DNA from: Anthonomus grandis grandis
Taxonomy: Eukaryota; Arthropoda; Insecta; Coleoptera; Curculionidae
Assembly: GCF_022605725.1 (NCBI RefSeq)
Contig: NC_065551.1
Coordinates: 11,594,001 to 11,658,000 of the forward strand
Direction: 5' to 3'
Length of the DNA stretch: 64,000 nucleotides
Positions 45,836-56,039 of this stretch are shown piece after piece. The translations under genes and the position numbers were made by a program. The notes beneath the pieces were generated by a model that was not told the DNA's origin, did no database searches, and saw nothing but the letters and a program-made list of their open reading frames with translations. The stretch's first letter is position 1. Each line of letters opens with the position of its first letter.

Positions 45836-45965
45836 TATTTTGGGCGACCATACTATTGGGCCATTTTTCATGGATGGTACTTTGAACGCCAAAAAGTACC
45901 TTGAATTGCTACAAAACCAAGTTCTTCCTGTCGTTCAATGTCTCCCTGATATAGACCTGGGATCA
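45836..45965 (+). pseudogene. DDE fragment of a mariner-like transposase
   Basis: Reads TGILGDHTIGPFFMDGTLNA then KYLELLQNQVLPVV, the strand-loop region between the first and second aspartates of IS630/mariner-type transposases ('..GI.G..IIGP.F..G.L....Y...L'). The catalytic residues themselves are not preserved. Further right, VYARR-like text near 46385 may be its C-terminus, but this is too weak to annotate separately. Confidence 0.45.
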
Positions 45966-47404
45966 GTCTTAACAAGATGGCAGTCCCGCTTAATGCGGTT
46001 AGAGTAAAAGAATTTTTAACATATACTTTTCCTAACCGCCTTATTAGTAATAAGGGCCGGCAATATTAAATCGCCTACAAGATCTTCCGATTTGTCATCA
46101 ATTAACTTTAATAAAAACAACGCTTCAATTTCAATATGCAGCATAAAAAAATTATAAATACGAATCTATACGGATTCCACACATGTAATTCCTGCATTAG
46201 AAAAATTTTATATTAATGCCGCATAATATTTTTTTAAATTTTGCAGAAAGAGATGCACCTACTACCGACGTTAGACGGTTACTAAAATAAATTAAAAATA
46301 ATGGATCTCGAACCTCGAAGACCAGCGTACTGTCGTGGCGGCGACTTAGGAACTTTATATGTGTAGTGGTCCATTCGCCAATCTGTATATGCCAGAAGAT
46401 AATACATAAAGATATTAGGGATAACGCACCCTACAGGATCCTGCTTTTGGAGAATAAAAATACTTCTACCTGCGAAAAAGTCCAAGTAGTTGCTACCGAA
46501 TCCAAGATTCTACGCATAGTTCAGTCAAATTATTGGAATTCTTCCCAATCAAGAGGTCATCAATTATTATAGTATTAAACAATTATTTATTTATTATTAA
46601 TAATTGTAACTAGTTATTTCTACTACAAGAAGTTCTTTTATACTAGATGTTCAAGAAGGTCGACCAATCTAAAGCTTGCCAATATAAAATATGTGCATAT
46701 TTTTTAAAAAGGCGTTTGATTGTTGAATCAGTTAAATCCTGTCAAAACTTTTGCCTTCTAAAAACTTTTCCCAACTTGTTGACATTGTTTATCACGTTCT
46801 TTAACTGTATTTATGTCACGATTTATTATTTATATTATGGCAAAGTTATTCCAAATATTTTAAGTTTTTTAACAATTAACCAATTATTACTTTTTTACAA
46901 AAAAAAAACTTTGTTTGTAGAGGGTTCGGACCATCGTAATTCATTTAACTGTTATTTATATCAAGACCAATTTTCATTTAAATATTTTGGGAGTTGAGCT
47001 TACCTGATTTTCTTATGATCACAAAAAAACCTTAGTTTGTAGATAGTTATGGCCACAATATTGACCACTCGGTATATATATTTGCTTACTGTAATGTAAA
47101 CGTTGCTTTATATTATCTTTCGCTGTATTCGCTATAAATCTTGTATTTGCATCTTTTGCTGTATTTGCTATTAAAATTTATATTATCATGTTACGGCCTT
47201 ATGCCTTAATCTTCGTTGTACAATAGAAAATAGTTTCTACTTGCTGTTTGTACTAATTGTCAAATAAAATTTGTTTTTTAAAACGTGCTTCGCACGATAA
47301 GAAACATAACTAGATATTTATAATCTCCATATATCTATTTACTTATTCATTGTCAATAACCGGACAGAATATTATTAAAATATTTTGTGAATTTTAGGAG
47401 ATAT
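45966..47404. other. Gene-free stretch
   Basis: No intact gene was recognised. A 116-codon open frame at 46647-46997 is rich in F, I, L and Y with no family motif, and AT-rich sequence gives such frames by chance. Confidence 0.4.
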
Positions 47405-50400
47405 AGTTCAGTTCAGAGATCTATTAGAATCTTTGATGTGCCGCGAATAGTCCGTGTGCCGGTGTTGCTTGTATTGTCCCATGACATGCATGTTTAAATC
47501 GGAAAATTTTATGTAAATGGAGTCATAAAGTAATATTCTAAGCGATATTTAATCATTCCATTAAATAAATAAATGTTTTAAGCATTTTTCTCAGAATTTA
47601 TAAATTTGATTCGTAAAATTTTACTAAATGCGCCCACGTACTATTTTGTTAGATGCCTGACCCTAGTCGCAGCCAGTCAATCGTGAAAAGTTGCACAGGT
47701 CCGGCCTTAAAATGTATTTGTATTTAAAACTTTATTATTCGGGATTTTTGGGTTTAGTTTTATTAAGTTAGAAATTGAAGATAGTTGATAGCAAAATAAT
47801 ATTTAATTTAACTATAAGATTTAAGTACGTAAAATAAGTTTAACCAAACATTTTAATTTAATAAGTTTAGTTTTTAGCGCCATCAATGGGGTGTTTATAA
47901 CAAGTGATGAGAGAATAGGTGGTACGAATTACTTAGGCCCATTTATTCTGTGTATTAAGGCATTAAATATTTACTGTTTGACACAAAAGGGTAAAATGTT
48001 TTGGTTTGTCTTCAAATTTTATATATTTCCTTTTTTTGGGTATTGATATTTATTTTTACTTGGTGGTGATTATTAATGGGGATTTTGGCTGCCATATTCA
48101 ATGTCCTTTATTATTGTTTTTTTTTTTAATTAATACATATTATGATATATTATTATAATAATATACTCGTGAAAACCCTATCCCTACTATATTTCGTACC
48201 AATCTCTTTTGATAAAAAGTAATTATGTAGTCAGAAAAGTGGAAGTATATTTTTTTTAAATAAACTTTTACATTAAAAATCATCTAGCGGTCTATAACTT
48301 ATGCGTTTAAAAGACACAAGTTTTACTTGTAAAAAACACACTTTACATCCTGAATGTAATATTTATTAATTTGTTTGCCTCATATTTAGTTATTGTGTAT
48401 AATAGGAGAGATTAGGTGAAAATTAACAAAGATAAATGCTTATACTAAAAACTAAAAATCTTATATAAGACTCTACATTTTAAGTATACTGAATCCTAAA
48501 ACTACACTGAGGATACTAAATACTTTTATAAATTTAACCAGTCTTTTGAATCTGGCCCAAAAAATTAATACAATTTTCTAAATTCTGTTTTTTTGCCTTT
48601 GTTCTTTGGCAGTTTCTTCCATTAAGGAAGGAAACAGTTTCTCTGTTGCTGCTATGGATTTCAACTTCATCTCGCACATCAGCATATGGATACTAAAGCA
48701 TTACATTATAATTATATTCTTTATTGTGTCGCTTAAGGACAAACAGGGGCAGTAAGCTGAAAAACCCAAAACTTTAAACTTGTTTAATTAATAAAAATAG
48801 GGTGTTCTTACTATGGCAAAAAAGGGACTTTTTTCCAGAGAATGAAGGAAGAAGCAGTCTTTATTGTGTCGCTGAAGGGCATATATTGCTGCATGTTGTC
48901 AATGAGCCAAAAGATAAGATTGGAACAAAATTCGTGATAGGGACTGATCAGTTGACAGTCGTTTTCCATAAACCCATTCAATTTTTTTTACCCATAAACA
49001 CTCTATTATTTAAATGTTATTTATGAAAAAACGTTTGAATTTAAAAATGTATCAATATCTTTTTGACACATAAGTTTATCTCTATCTAGCTCATAAAGGA
49101 ATCAGATAAGTATACTTTTATCTCATATAAATGTTGACAAATTATTATGTTTTTACAGGCACTCCTGAAATAAAAATTCCAATTACTTGACTTTTATAAA
49201 ATGGATTTTAGTAAGTTCTTTAACAAAAACTAAAAAAGCCTTCAGAGTAGTCCATAACTCGTTCATTTCAAAATTAAATCAATAGAACCCTAAGATATTA
49301 GGGTACTAACCAGAAACAAATTATTTTGTCTTTTACAGCCACCCCTTGAATAAAAATGCAATTTTCTTGGCTCTTAATAAATGGATTCTAGTCATTTCTT
49401 CAAAAAAGAATAAAAAAACCTTTAAGTAGTTCATAAATCAATAACGGGAAAATTTTGACTGTTAGAACTCAAGGTATAAGTAAGATGCCAATAAGAGACA
49501 AATTTTTTAGACTTTTAGTTATTAAATTTTAGTTATTTTTATAGAAAAGACTAGGAAAGTCTTCAAAGTAGTCAATAAATCAATAATAACGAAATTTTTA
49601 CTACTAGAATTCAAGATATTGGCGGGCCAATAAGAGACAAATTTTTTTTTCTTACAGGCACTCCTGGAACAAAAAATCCAATTTTTTGAATTTTAATAAA
49701 TGAATTTCAAGCGTTTCTTCAGAAAAGACTAAAAAACCCTTCAGAGCAGTCCATAAATCAATAATTTCAAAATCTTGACTACTAGAACTCAAGATATTAT
49801 TGTGTCAATAAGAGACAAATTATTTTATTTTTTACAGGCACTCCTGGGATGAAATTTCAATGTTCTGGGCTTTTAGTCATTTCTTTAAAAAAGACTAAAA
49901 AAATCTTCAGAATAATCCATAAATCAATAATTGCAAAATTTTGACATTTTCCTTCTTGAAAAAATTCCTGTGGTTTTTAAGTAAGAAAAAAATGTGATTT
50001 TTGTTGTAAATTTCTTCGTCAAAAAAATTCCTAGACAAACACGAAATTTGATCCTCAACTGCGACAACAGAAGGAACTAAGCTGTAAAAGACAAAATTTT
50101 AGACTTATTTTCTTAATAAAAACAGTGTTTTTCTTACTATAGCAAAAAAGGGTTTTTCCCAGAGAATGGTGGAAGAAGTTATAATACTAAAACAAATCCA
50201 CAAACACAAATAAAAAAACACACTTTCTCACAGTAAAAACTGCAAAAAATTTGGACGAATACAGGTCAAATTCTAAATTCACCACTTTCATAAAAGGGAA
50301 AAAAAGAAAACCAGCAAAACCCATCAAATAATAATGATCTCACCTGACCTCCCTCCCAACTATTAAAGGTGATAGACCCATCCTTAAAGATTTCTTTAAA

Positions 50401-50888
50401 AATACGTCAAAAGTAATACAAAAACAGCCCATAAATTTATCTGGGTACGGCCCCGTAATTCTCAAAATCAGTGGGATAGAGAGAGATACACAATTACTTG
50501 CACAGCCTAAAGTAGGAATCGCCAGAACGCAGATGTTTTATCTTTGTTTAATAGACTGGCTAAAAAGAGGTGACAAGTCTGTGAGTGCTGGGAGTGTTTA
50601 AAATATTTTGTAAGATGCTTGGATTTTAGTCCGCGGTCAAATTTTTTTATATTATTTTCTTGTGATATTATTTTCTTTCTAAAAATTGACATTTTCGAAA
50701 GAAAAATAAAAAATACTATAAAACATGGGGTTTTACATATATTTAAAATGATTTCATAGATAAACAATAGAAAATTTTTCCATTTAAATATGTATATCAT
50801 GCGACAATAAATACGACATAGGCGCACGGACTAGTTACTGCGGCATCTGCGACACATCAAAGATTCTAATAGATCTCTGAACTGGACT
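47405..50888. mobile_element. Element with long, diverged inverted ends, 3.5 kb
   Basis: AGTTCAGTTCAGAGATCTAT at the left end, continuing TAGAATCTTTGATGTG, is matched inverted at the right end (about 50850-50888). Similarity continues inwards for about 130 bp on both sides (CATGTTTAAAT..GGAAAATTTT). No transposase and no clear target duplication were seen. The interior is AT-rich and partly tandemly repeated. It ends about 160 bp upstream of the METTL2 start codon. Confidence 0.5.
48720..50180. repeat. Direct duplication flanking and including a 182-bp tandem array
   Basis: Units beginning TTTTACAGGCACTCCTG recur at about 49153, 49335 (as ACAGCCACCCCTTG), 49654 and 49838, so the period is about 182 bp with one diverged unit between. 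Each continues AATAAA.GGATT, TTCTTCA..AAA and AGTCCATAAATCAATAA. Outside the array, TTCTTACTAT.GCAAAAAAGG with CCAGAGAATG occurs at 48806 and again at 50132. Confidence 0.65.
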
Positions 50889-51048
50889 TTACCGGCATCA
50901 TAATGATAAAATAACAGCGAGCGCGGACTATAACTAGGCTGATGGTAAACGACATGTGCTGCGTTCCACATTGACGCTGCTTAAAACCTATAGTCCTATA
51001 TATTTGTGTTATGTGCTTAAAACACAATACACATCCTTTTCTGAAAGC

Positions 51049-52231
51049 ATGGAAAACTCTAGTGATAACCCTGAAGACAAAAGACCTCAATTCGGTAACC
51101 GTTACCTCACAGACAGCAACGACGTTTTTCAGCACAATTCTTGGTATGAAAATATTAAGACATTTTGTTAGATATTGCCATACAAGATTTAGAAAAAAAC
51201 CAAAGTATGGTACTAGATACCTTACAGATCCTTCCAAAGTTTATAGTTGTAATGCATGGTATAACATTCTACCTTTGTACAAATCCTATGTTTTATAAAT
51301 TATTTCTGAAACATTTTTAGGGATGATGTTGAATGGGATGAGTCACAAGAACAAGAGGCATTGATAAAAGTGCAACAAAATAGCACCATAAAATTTTCAG
51401 AACCTGAGATAGAAAAATATGACAAACTTGCTAACAAATTTTGGGACTCCTTTTATGATATACATGATAACAAATTTTTTAAAGATAGACATTGGTTATT
51501 TACTGAATTCCCAGAACTTGCCAATAAAGACAGCAAAAAATTGACCATTTTTGAGCTTGGCTGTGGGGTTGGCAATACTATATTTCCCATTTTGCAATAT
51601 AGTAAAAATAAAGATCTTAAGGTGTTCGGTTGTGACTTCTCAGAAAAGGCAGTTCAGATCTTAAAAGATTCTGCAACATTTGACAAAGAAAGGTGTAATG
51701 TTTTCGTGTTAGATATAGCAGAAGATATATGGAATGTTCCACTAGTAGAAAACAGTGTTGATATTATAGTTATGGTTTTTGTTATGTCTGCAGTACACCC
51801 TGATAAGTAGGTGTTTGTTGTTTATATATGTATATAATATATTAATTTATGTTGATCTTTTTAATAGGTATAAAAACATAGCAAAAAATATTTACAAATA
51901 TTTAAAACCTGGAGGCCTACTGCTGTTTAGAGACTATGGTCGATATGATTTAGCACAACTTAGGTTCAAGCCTGGCAGGTCCTTGGGTCAAAACTTTTAT
52001 GTTAGGGGAGATGGAACTAGAGTTTATTTTTTTACTCAAGGTAAACAGATGTCTAACATTTTTAACAAACTAAAAAAACCACTTTCAGATGAAGTTAAGA
52101 AGCTATTTAAAGATGAAGGTTTTATTGAGAAAGAAAACAGAGCAGACAGAAGGCTGCAGGTCAACAGAGGCAGACTTCTAAAAATGTATAGAGTTTGGAT
52201 ACAAGCAAAATATCAAAAACCAGGAGTATAA
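51049..52231 (+). CDS. METTL2: tRNA N3-methylcytidine methyltransferase (METTL2/METTL8 type)
   Basis: SAM-dependent enzyme of the family that makes m3C32 in tRNA. The form using exon 1a has exons 51049-51143, 51321-51806 and 51868-52231: GT-AG junctions, 945 bases, 314 residues. Family landmarks in order: RPQFGNRYLTD and W.DVEWDE (residues 12-40), KFWDSFYDIHDNKFFKDRHW then LFTEFPEL, SAM motif I ELGCGVGNTIFPIL, CDFSEKAV, DIIVMVFVMSAVHPDK, and the C-terminal run YLKPGGLLLFRDYGRYD, AQLRF, FYVRGDGTRVYFFT, DRRLQVNRGR and MYRVWIQAKY. A 12-residue insertion (about KKPLSDEVKKL) distinguishes it from human METTL2. It is shorter than the human protein because the acidic linker before motif I is missing. 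The frame is undamaged. A second first exon is annotated separately. Polyadenylation is probably directed by AATAAA at 52394. Confidence 0.92.
51146..51258 (+). CDS. METTL2: Alternative first exon 1b of METTL2 with mitochondrial-type leader
   Basis: From ATG at 51146 the reading is MKILRHFVRYCHTRFRKK, then KPKYGTRYLTDPSKVY and NAW. It ends at a GT donor (51259) in the same phase as exon 1a, so it splices in frame to 51321 and gives 320 residues. The stretch after the leader is homologous to exon 1a (RPQFGNRYLTD, HNSW), showing an exon duplication. The leader has nine K/R/H and no D or E in 18 residues, as in mitochondrial presequences; human METTL8 is a mitochondrial m3C enzyme. The ATG lies two bases after the exon 1a donor dinucleotide begins, so the two forms could arise by alternative 5' splice sites in one transcript. 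Expression is inferred, not shown. Confidence 0.7.
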
Positions 52232-52393
52232 ATATTTATAATTTGAAACATGGAGATATGTATGGTTTTGTTTTAATAATTATATTAATATTTTATTTTA
52301 TTGCTTGTAATATCCTTTACAAGAGATGGACAAAATATCTAAAAAAAGCAGACAACTGTTGACAAAAAAGTCGAAAATATTTAAACTTAAATT

Positions 52394-52399
52394 AATAAA
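52394..52399 (+). terminator. Likely METTL2 polyadenylation signal
   Basis: AATAAA about 163 bases after the stop codon, in AT-rich sequence. Confidence 0.4.
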
Positions 52400-52984
52400 A
52401 GTACCTAATATTTATTAAGTTACATATTTATTTTATTATTCATTAAATTATATAAAAACTCTCACATTATCCAGGGTGTCTGAAATTAAGGCTGCACATG
52501 TATTATTGTTGACTTCTTTTTTTTCAGAATACAAAGGGTTAAAAAAATATATATGTATATAATAAAATATTAAAAATTAAGCTCAAAATTATCCTCTAAA
52601 TAGTCTGACAATCGATAGTAACCCTTCCCCAGCACAATTTTATTCTTGCCTTAATTTTTCCAATTCAAGAAGGAAGATGGTTAAGAAATTTTAAACTGAA
52701 ATAAATTGAGGAATTGTTTGTTAATGTTGAGTGAGGTGTAGCAAGGCAGTATTAGTCAAGGCTACAATATGAGAACTTCTCTTAAAACTGGGATTATTAG
52801 TAACTATGACTGAATTAAATTTAGAGTGGATCAAACAATAGGTTTCTAGAATAAACAAGGATGGTACTGGTAGTGTTATATTTTTGGAGACTGAAAAAAT
52901 GGTTTGCGGCATTGAAAACAAAAACAAAAAAGTTTTTAATATATGCTTATATCATAGTCCTATGGTTGGAACCTTTGGTGTGAT
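52400..52984. other. Gene-free stretch
   Basis: No gene or repeat was recognised. Confidence 0.4.
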
Positions 52985-53590
52985 ACTCAAATTATGAGAC
53001 AGTTTTACCACTAACCAAAACTCTATTTTTAATTTCGATACGTGTTTTGCTAATGATGTTAGCATCTTCGGGAGAGGATTAAAACCAAACTAAAACTACT
53101 TATCTCCTTATATACTAATGATGTAACTAATAGAATGGAAAAGGCAATGAAGCATGGCCAAACAAATCTTAAACACTATCTAAACTATATGATTGACTAT
53201 AAGGGATTGGACCTTTATCCATGTTAAGAATGTTTTTTTGAATATTGCTAAACTTTCGTATACATCTAAATTCGTATTGTTATTAATTGGTTTAAGTAAT
53301 TTTAAGTTGTCTATCCCTACAAAGTGACCAGTATTTAAAACATGTTTTAAATACGTAATATAACCACACTTGTGTGGCTGAACATGTTTTAAATATTGGC
53401 CACTTTGTAGGGATAGACTACTTAAACCAGTTAATAATAATAGAAAACTAAATGCATATGAAAGTTTAGCAATATTCAAAAATCAAAAAAACATTCTTAA
53501 CAGGGATAAAGGTCCAACCCCTTATGGTCAATTATATAGTTTAGTTAGTGTTTAAGATTTGTTTGGCCATGCTTCATTGCTTTTTCCCCT
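52985..53590. mobile_element. Head-to-head Penelope-like fragments
   Basis: Arms at about 53138-53345 (minus) and 53365-53585 (plus) are inverted copies joined near 53355. Each encodes the GIY-YIG C-terminal tail: minus KHVLNTGHFVGIDNLKLLKP, plus ...NIGHFVGID and YESLAIFK. The left flank (52985-53090) is a Penelope terminal segment with a hammerhead-like motif (minus strand CCGAAGATGCTAAC..TTAGCA then AAACACGTATC). Confidence 0.65.
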
Positions 53591-54295
53591 TATTCAAAAA
53601 AAATTGAATTATGATCGGTTTTCACTTTCAGGTTGGTTATGAAAAAATCAATCAAAATGAGTCATTTACCATTGGTAGTAATGGGTCATTTGATAAAAAA
53701 ATGGTTTCTCTTCCTAAAAAAAGCTTGCATGTGGTCAGAGATTATGCATCACCATACAATTTTTCTCATTGTCACACTTTTTATATCTTAAACAAAGGGC
53801 CTTTTTAAAAATAGTTATAACTAGAGATGGGCTGCTAATTTGTAGCTGATTTTCCATAAAAGCTGCTTTGCCCTGTTCTTCACCTCTCAAAAAAGCTTCT
53901 ACTAAAAAGCACTATATTGTGAACAATGCTATATGTATAAATGTGGAAAGCGACAAAAGCCAGAAGCAGTCGACTAATACAGTGTTAACTTGTCGCGTAC
54001 CGACGTTAGGTTCAAAGTTCAATATTTGCCAATTGAGTTGCTTCTTTCAAAACAATTCGGTAACATAAATTTAAAAAAACTGAATGTTAATATTATAATG
54101 GAGCTATATATTTTTCAACAGTAATTTTTTTAAATTTTGAACTATATCTAGTGTACATATAAATAATATGATGTGTCATTAGAAATATTATTATTTTAAT
54201 AGCAAAACTTAAAGTTAAAACGCTGAACTTTTTGTTGTATAAACACTTAATTCTCTCACCTTTTAAGACGATAAGCTACTTTTTGTTTTTTAAAG
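53591..54295. other. Gene-free stretch
   Basis: Open frames of 65-66 codons at 53611 and 53868 have no family motif. Nothing else was seen. Confidence 0.4.
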
Positions 54296-54480
54296 TAACT
54301 ATAGTTTTTGAAAATAGGCGTTCGCGTGAAACTAATGTGGAGTCTGTTCCAAATTTGTGCCCAACTAGCTTCATTAAATTAGAAAAATTATGCCCATTAT
54401 CCTTCCACCATTTCAGAGAGTCATGTTTTCTGTTAAGATAAGGCTCTTCACAATATCGCTTTCATTATTGCCCAAATGCA
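54296..54480 (-). pseudogene. hAT transposase C-terminal fragment
   Basis: The minus strand reads EEPYLNRKHDSLKWWKDN, then FSNLMKLVGHKFGTDSTLVS and RERLFSKT, the hAT dimerisation region ('..PL.WW..N...FP.L..LA...L.....S..SERLFSK'). It belongs to a different hAT lineage from the 38.7-43.7 kb copy, which has ERSFSKL. It is isolated, with no termini found. Confidence 0.6.
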
Positions 54481-54640
54481 AATTTCAATTTGCAATGCTT
54501 TTGCGCGATTGGTTTTACCATTGAGACCTGCTTCAAATTCACCCCAAATTTATAATTCACAAAATTTCTAGTCATTGGCAGCCTGAGCCCCGTTTGTCAA
54601 ACTATTAATTGAATCTGATGCTTTTGAATCTTATACCTAG

Positions 54641-54931
54641 TGACGTACTACCCTTCCTAACCCACCTCTGAAACTTAAAATATTCACCGACATGACTCAC
54701 CTGATCGGATGTTTTTGGAATAACTCAGGCGATCGTCACATTCTTTAATATATTTCGCAGGGCGAGATAAAAAAAAGAGAATAGATATATTCGTTCGATC
54801 CGAAGTGATAAGACTTGCATAAATTAAGAATTATTATTTATTCAAAAGTTAATGTTTGGGATATTTGTAAATATAGTTATTATTGGGAGATTGTGGCTTT
54901 ATTCCTACATCGCTTAAACGCCCAGACTACA
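54641..54931 (+). repeat. Gypsy-2 5' LTR
   Basis: 291 bp, TG...CA ends, followed by TCAGAAGTGGTTG at the expected primer-binding position. It differs from the 3' LTR at about seven sites by eye. Confidence 0.9.
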
Positions 54932-55003
54932 TCAGAAGTGGTTGAAAAGAACCGGGCTTGTTGAGAAAAGGCTAATTTAGGGTGTTTCGTGCAAAATTGA
55001 AAA

Positions 55004-55959
55004 ATGGGACGTAATAGTAAAAGGGATAGACGACATCGGTCGCCCTCATCGACATCAACATCAAGTGAAGAGTGCAAGAGCCATAGGAAAATTGGTAAAC
55101 AAAAACAAAAAAAGTCCAGAAGCAGATCAACTGTAAGTTACACACCTCCTCCTATTAAGTCGTATCCCGCTGAGACCATTACCGTTTCTAGCGTTATACC
55201 AGATTTTCACCCCAAATTTCGGGATATAAATGACTGGATCAAAATTATTCAATATAATAAAAATTTATATCATTGGTCTGATACGGCCACTATATTTCAA
55301 GCTTTAAGCAAACTTTTAAATTAAATCGAAATTGTTACTAGTTGTTAATGGACCTAGTTAATCATAAACCCAAAGAAAATCAATCATTATATGATTTTTA
55401 TTTCGAACATCTTTTAAAGATCAACAAACTAAAATTAAATTTTTCGGAAACAGATAAAATATCTTTGATTACTGGAGCCATTAATGGCAATAATATAAGC
55501 GCAGCAGTCGAAGCTTCTAATATGACAGATGTTAATGCTTTAGGCGCATATCTTAAAAATAAAACTAATGTTGTTACAGCCAACAAAATGGTACAAAATA
55601 AATCTCAATTTGAGAACACTAAACATAAAATGAGTCGTGAAACTTCTTCGACTAGCTCGACACCTCACATACAAATTATAAACAAACAGTGCAAAACATG
55701 CGGAAAAATTGGTCATGATCGATCCGTTTGTAGGCATAGAAACCAGATTTGTAATTTTTGTCAAGTCAGAGGGCATTTAGAAAGTTATTGTTTAAACAAG
55801 AAAAAAGTTAGTAATTTTAACCTCACAATTTTCAAGAAAATCAGAAAAATGTTAAAGAAAATTTTAAACCAAAAAATGTTAACCTTATTAAAAATTCAAA
55901 CAATATATCAAAATTTTATAAAGACATTTGTCTCAACGGATGAGAATACAATGAACTGA
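55004..55959 (+). pseudogene. Gypsy-2 Gag, frameshifted
   Basis: The first frame (55004-55324) begins with an arginine/serine-rich tract (KRDRRHRSPSSTSTSS) and enters a Gag core ending SKLLN. A break follows, then the second frame (55342-55959) with the C-terminal Gag core (LYDFYFEHLLKINKLKL) and two CCHC knuckles, CKTCGKIGHDRSVC and CNFCQVRGHLESYC. Gag core sequence appears to be missing at the junction. The protein would package element RNA in an intact copy. Confidence 0.8.
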
Positions 55960-56039
55960 ACAATGAGAATATAAATATTATGTATTATAGAATAAATAAC
56001 TCCCTTATTTTTAAATATAAAGGGGATATTCCTACATGC

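Noticed and set aside
46647..46997. 116-codon frame rich in F, I, L and Y
   Set aside because: Composition follows AT-rich sequence; no family motif and no splice support.
50956..51048. Upstream in-frame extension of METTL2 exon 1a (LRSTLTLLKTY...)
   Set aside because: It would start at GTG, not ATG. It looks a little like a presequence, but there is no in-frame ATG, so I took it as 5' untranslated.
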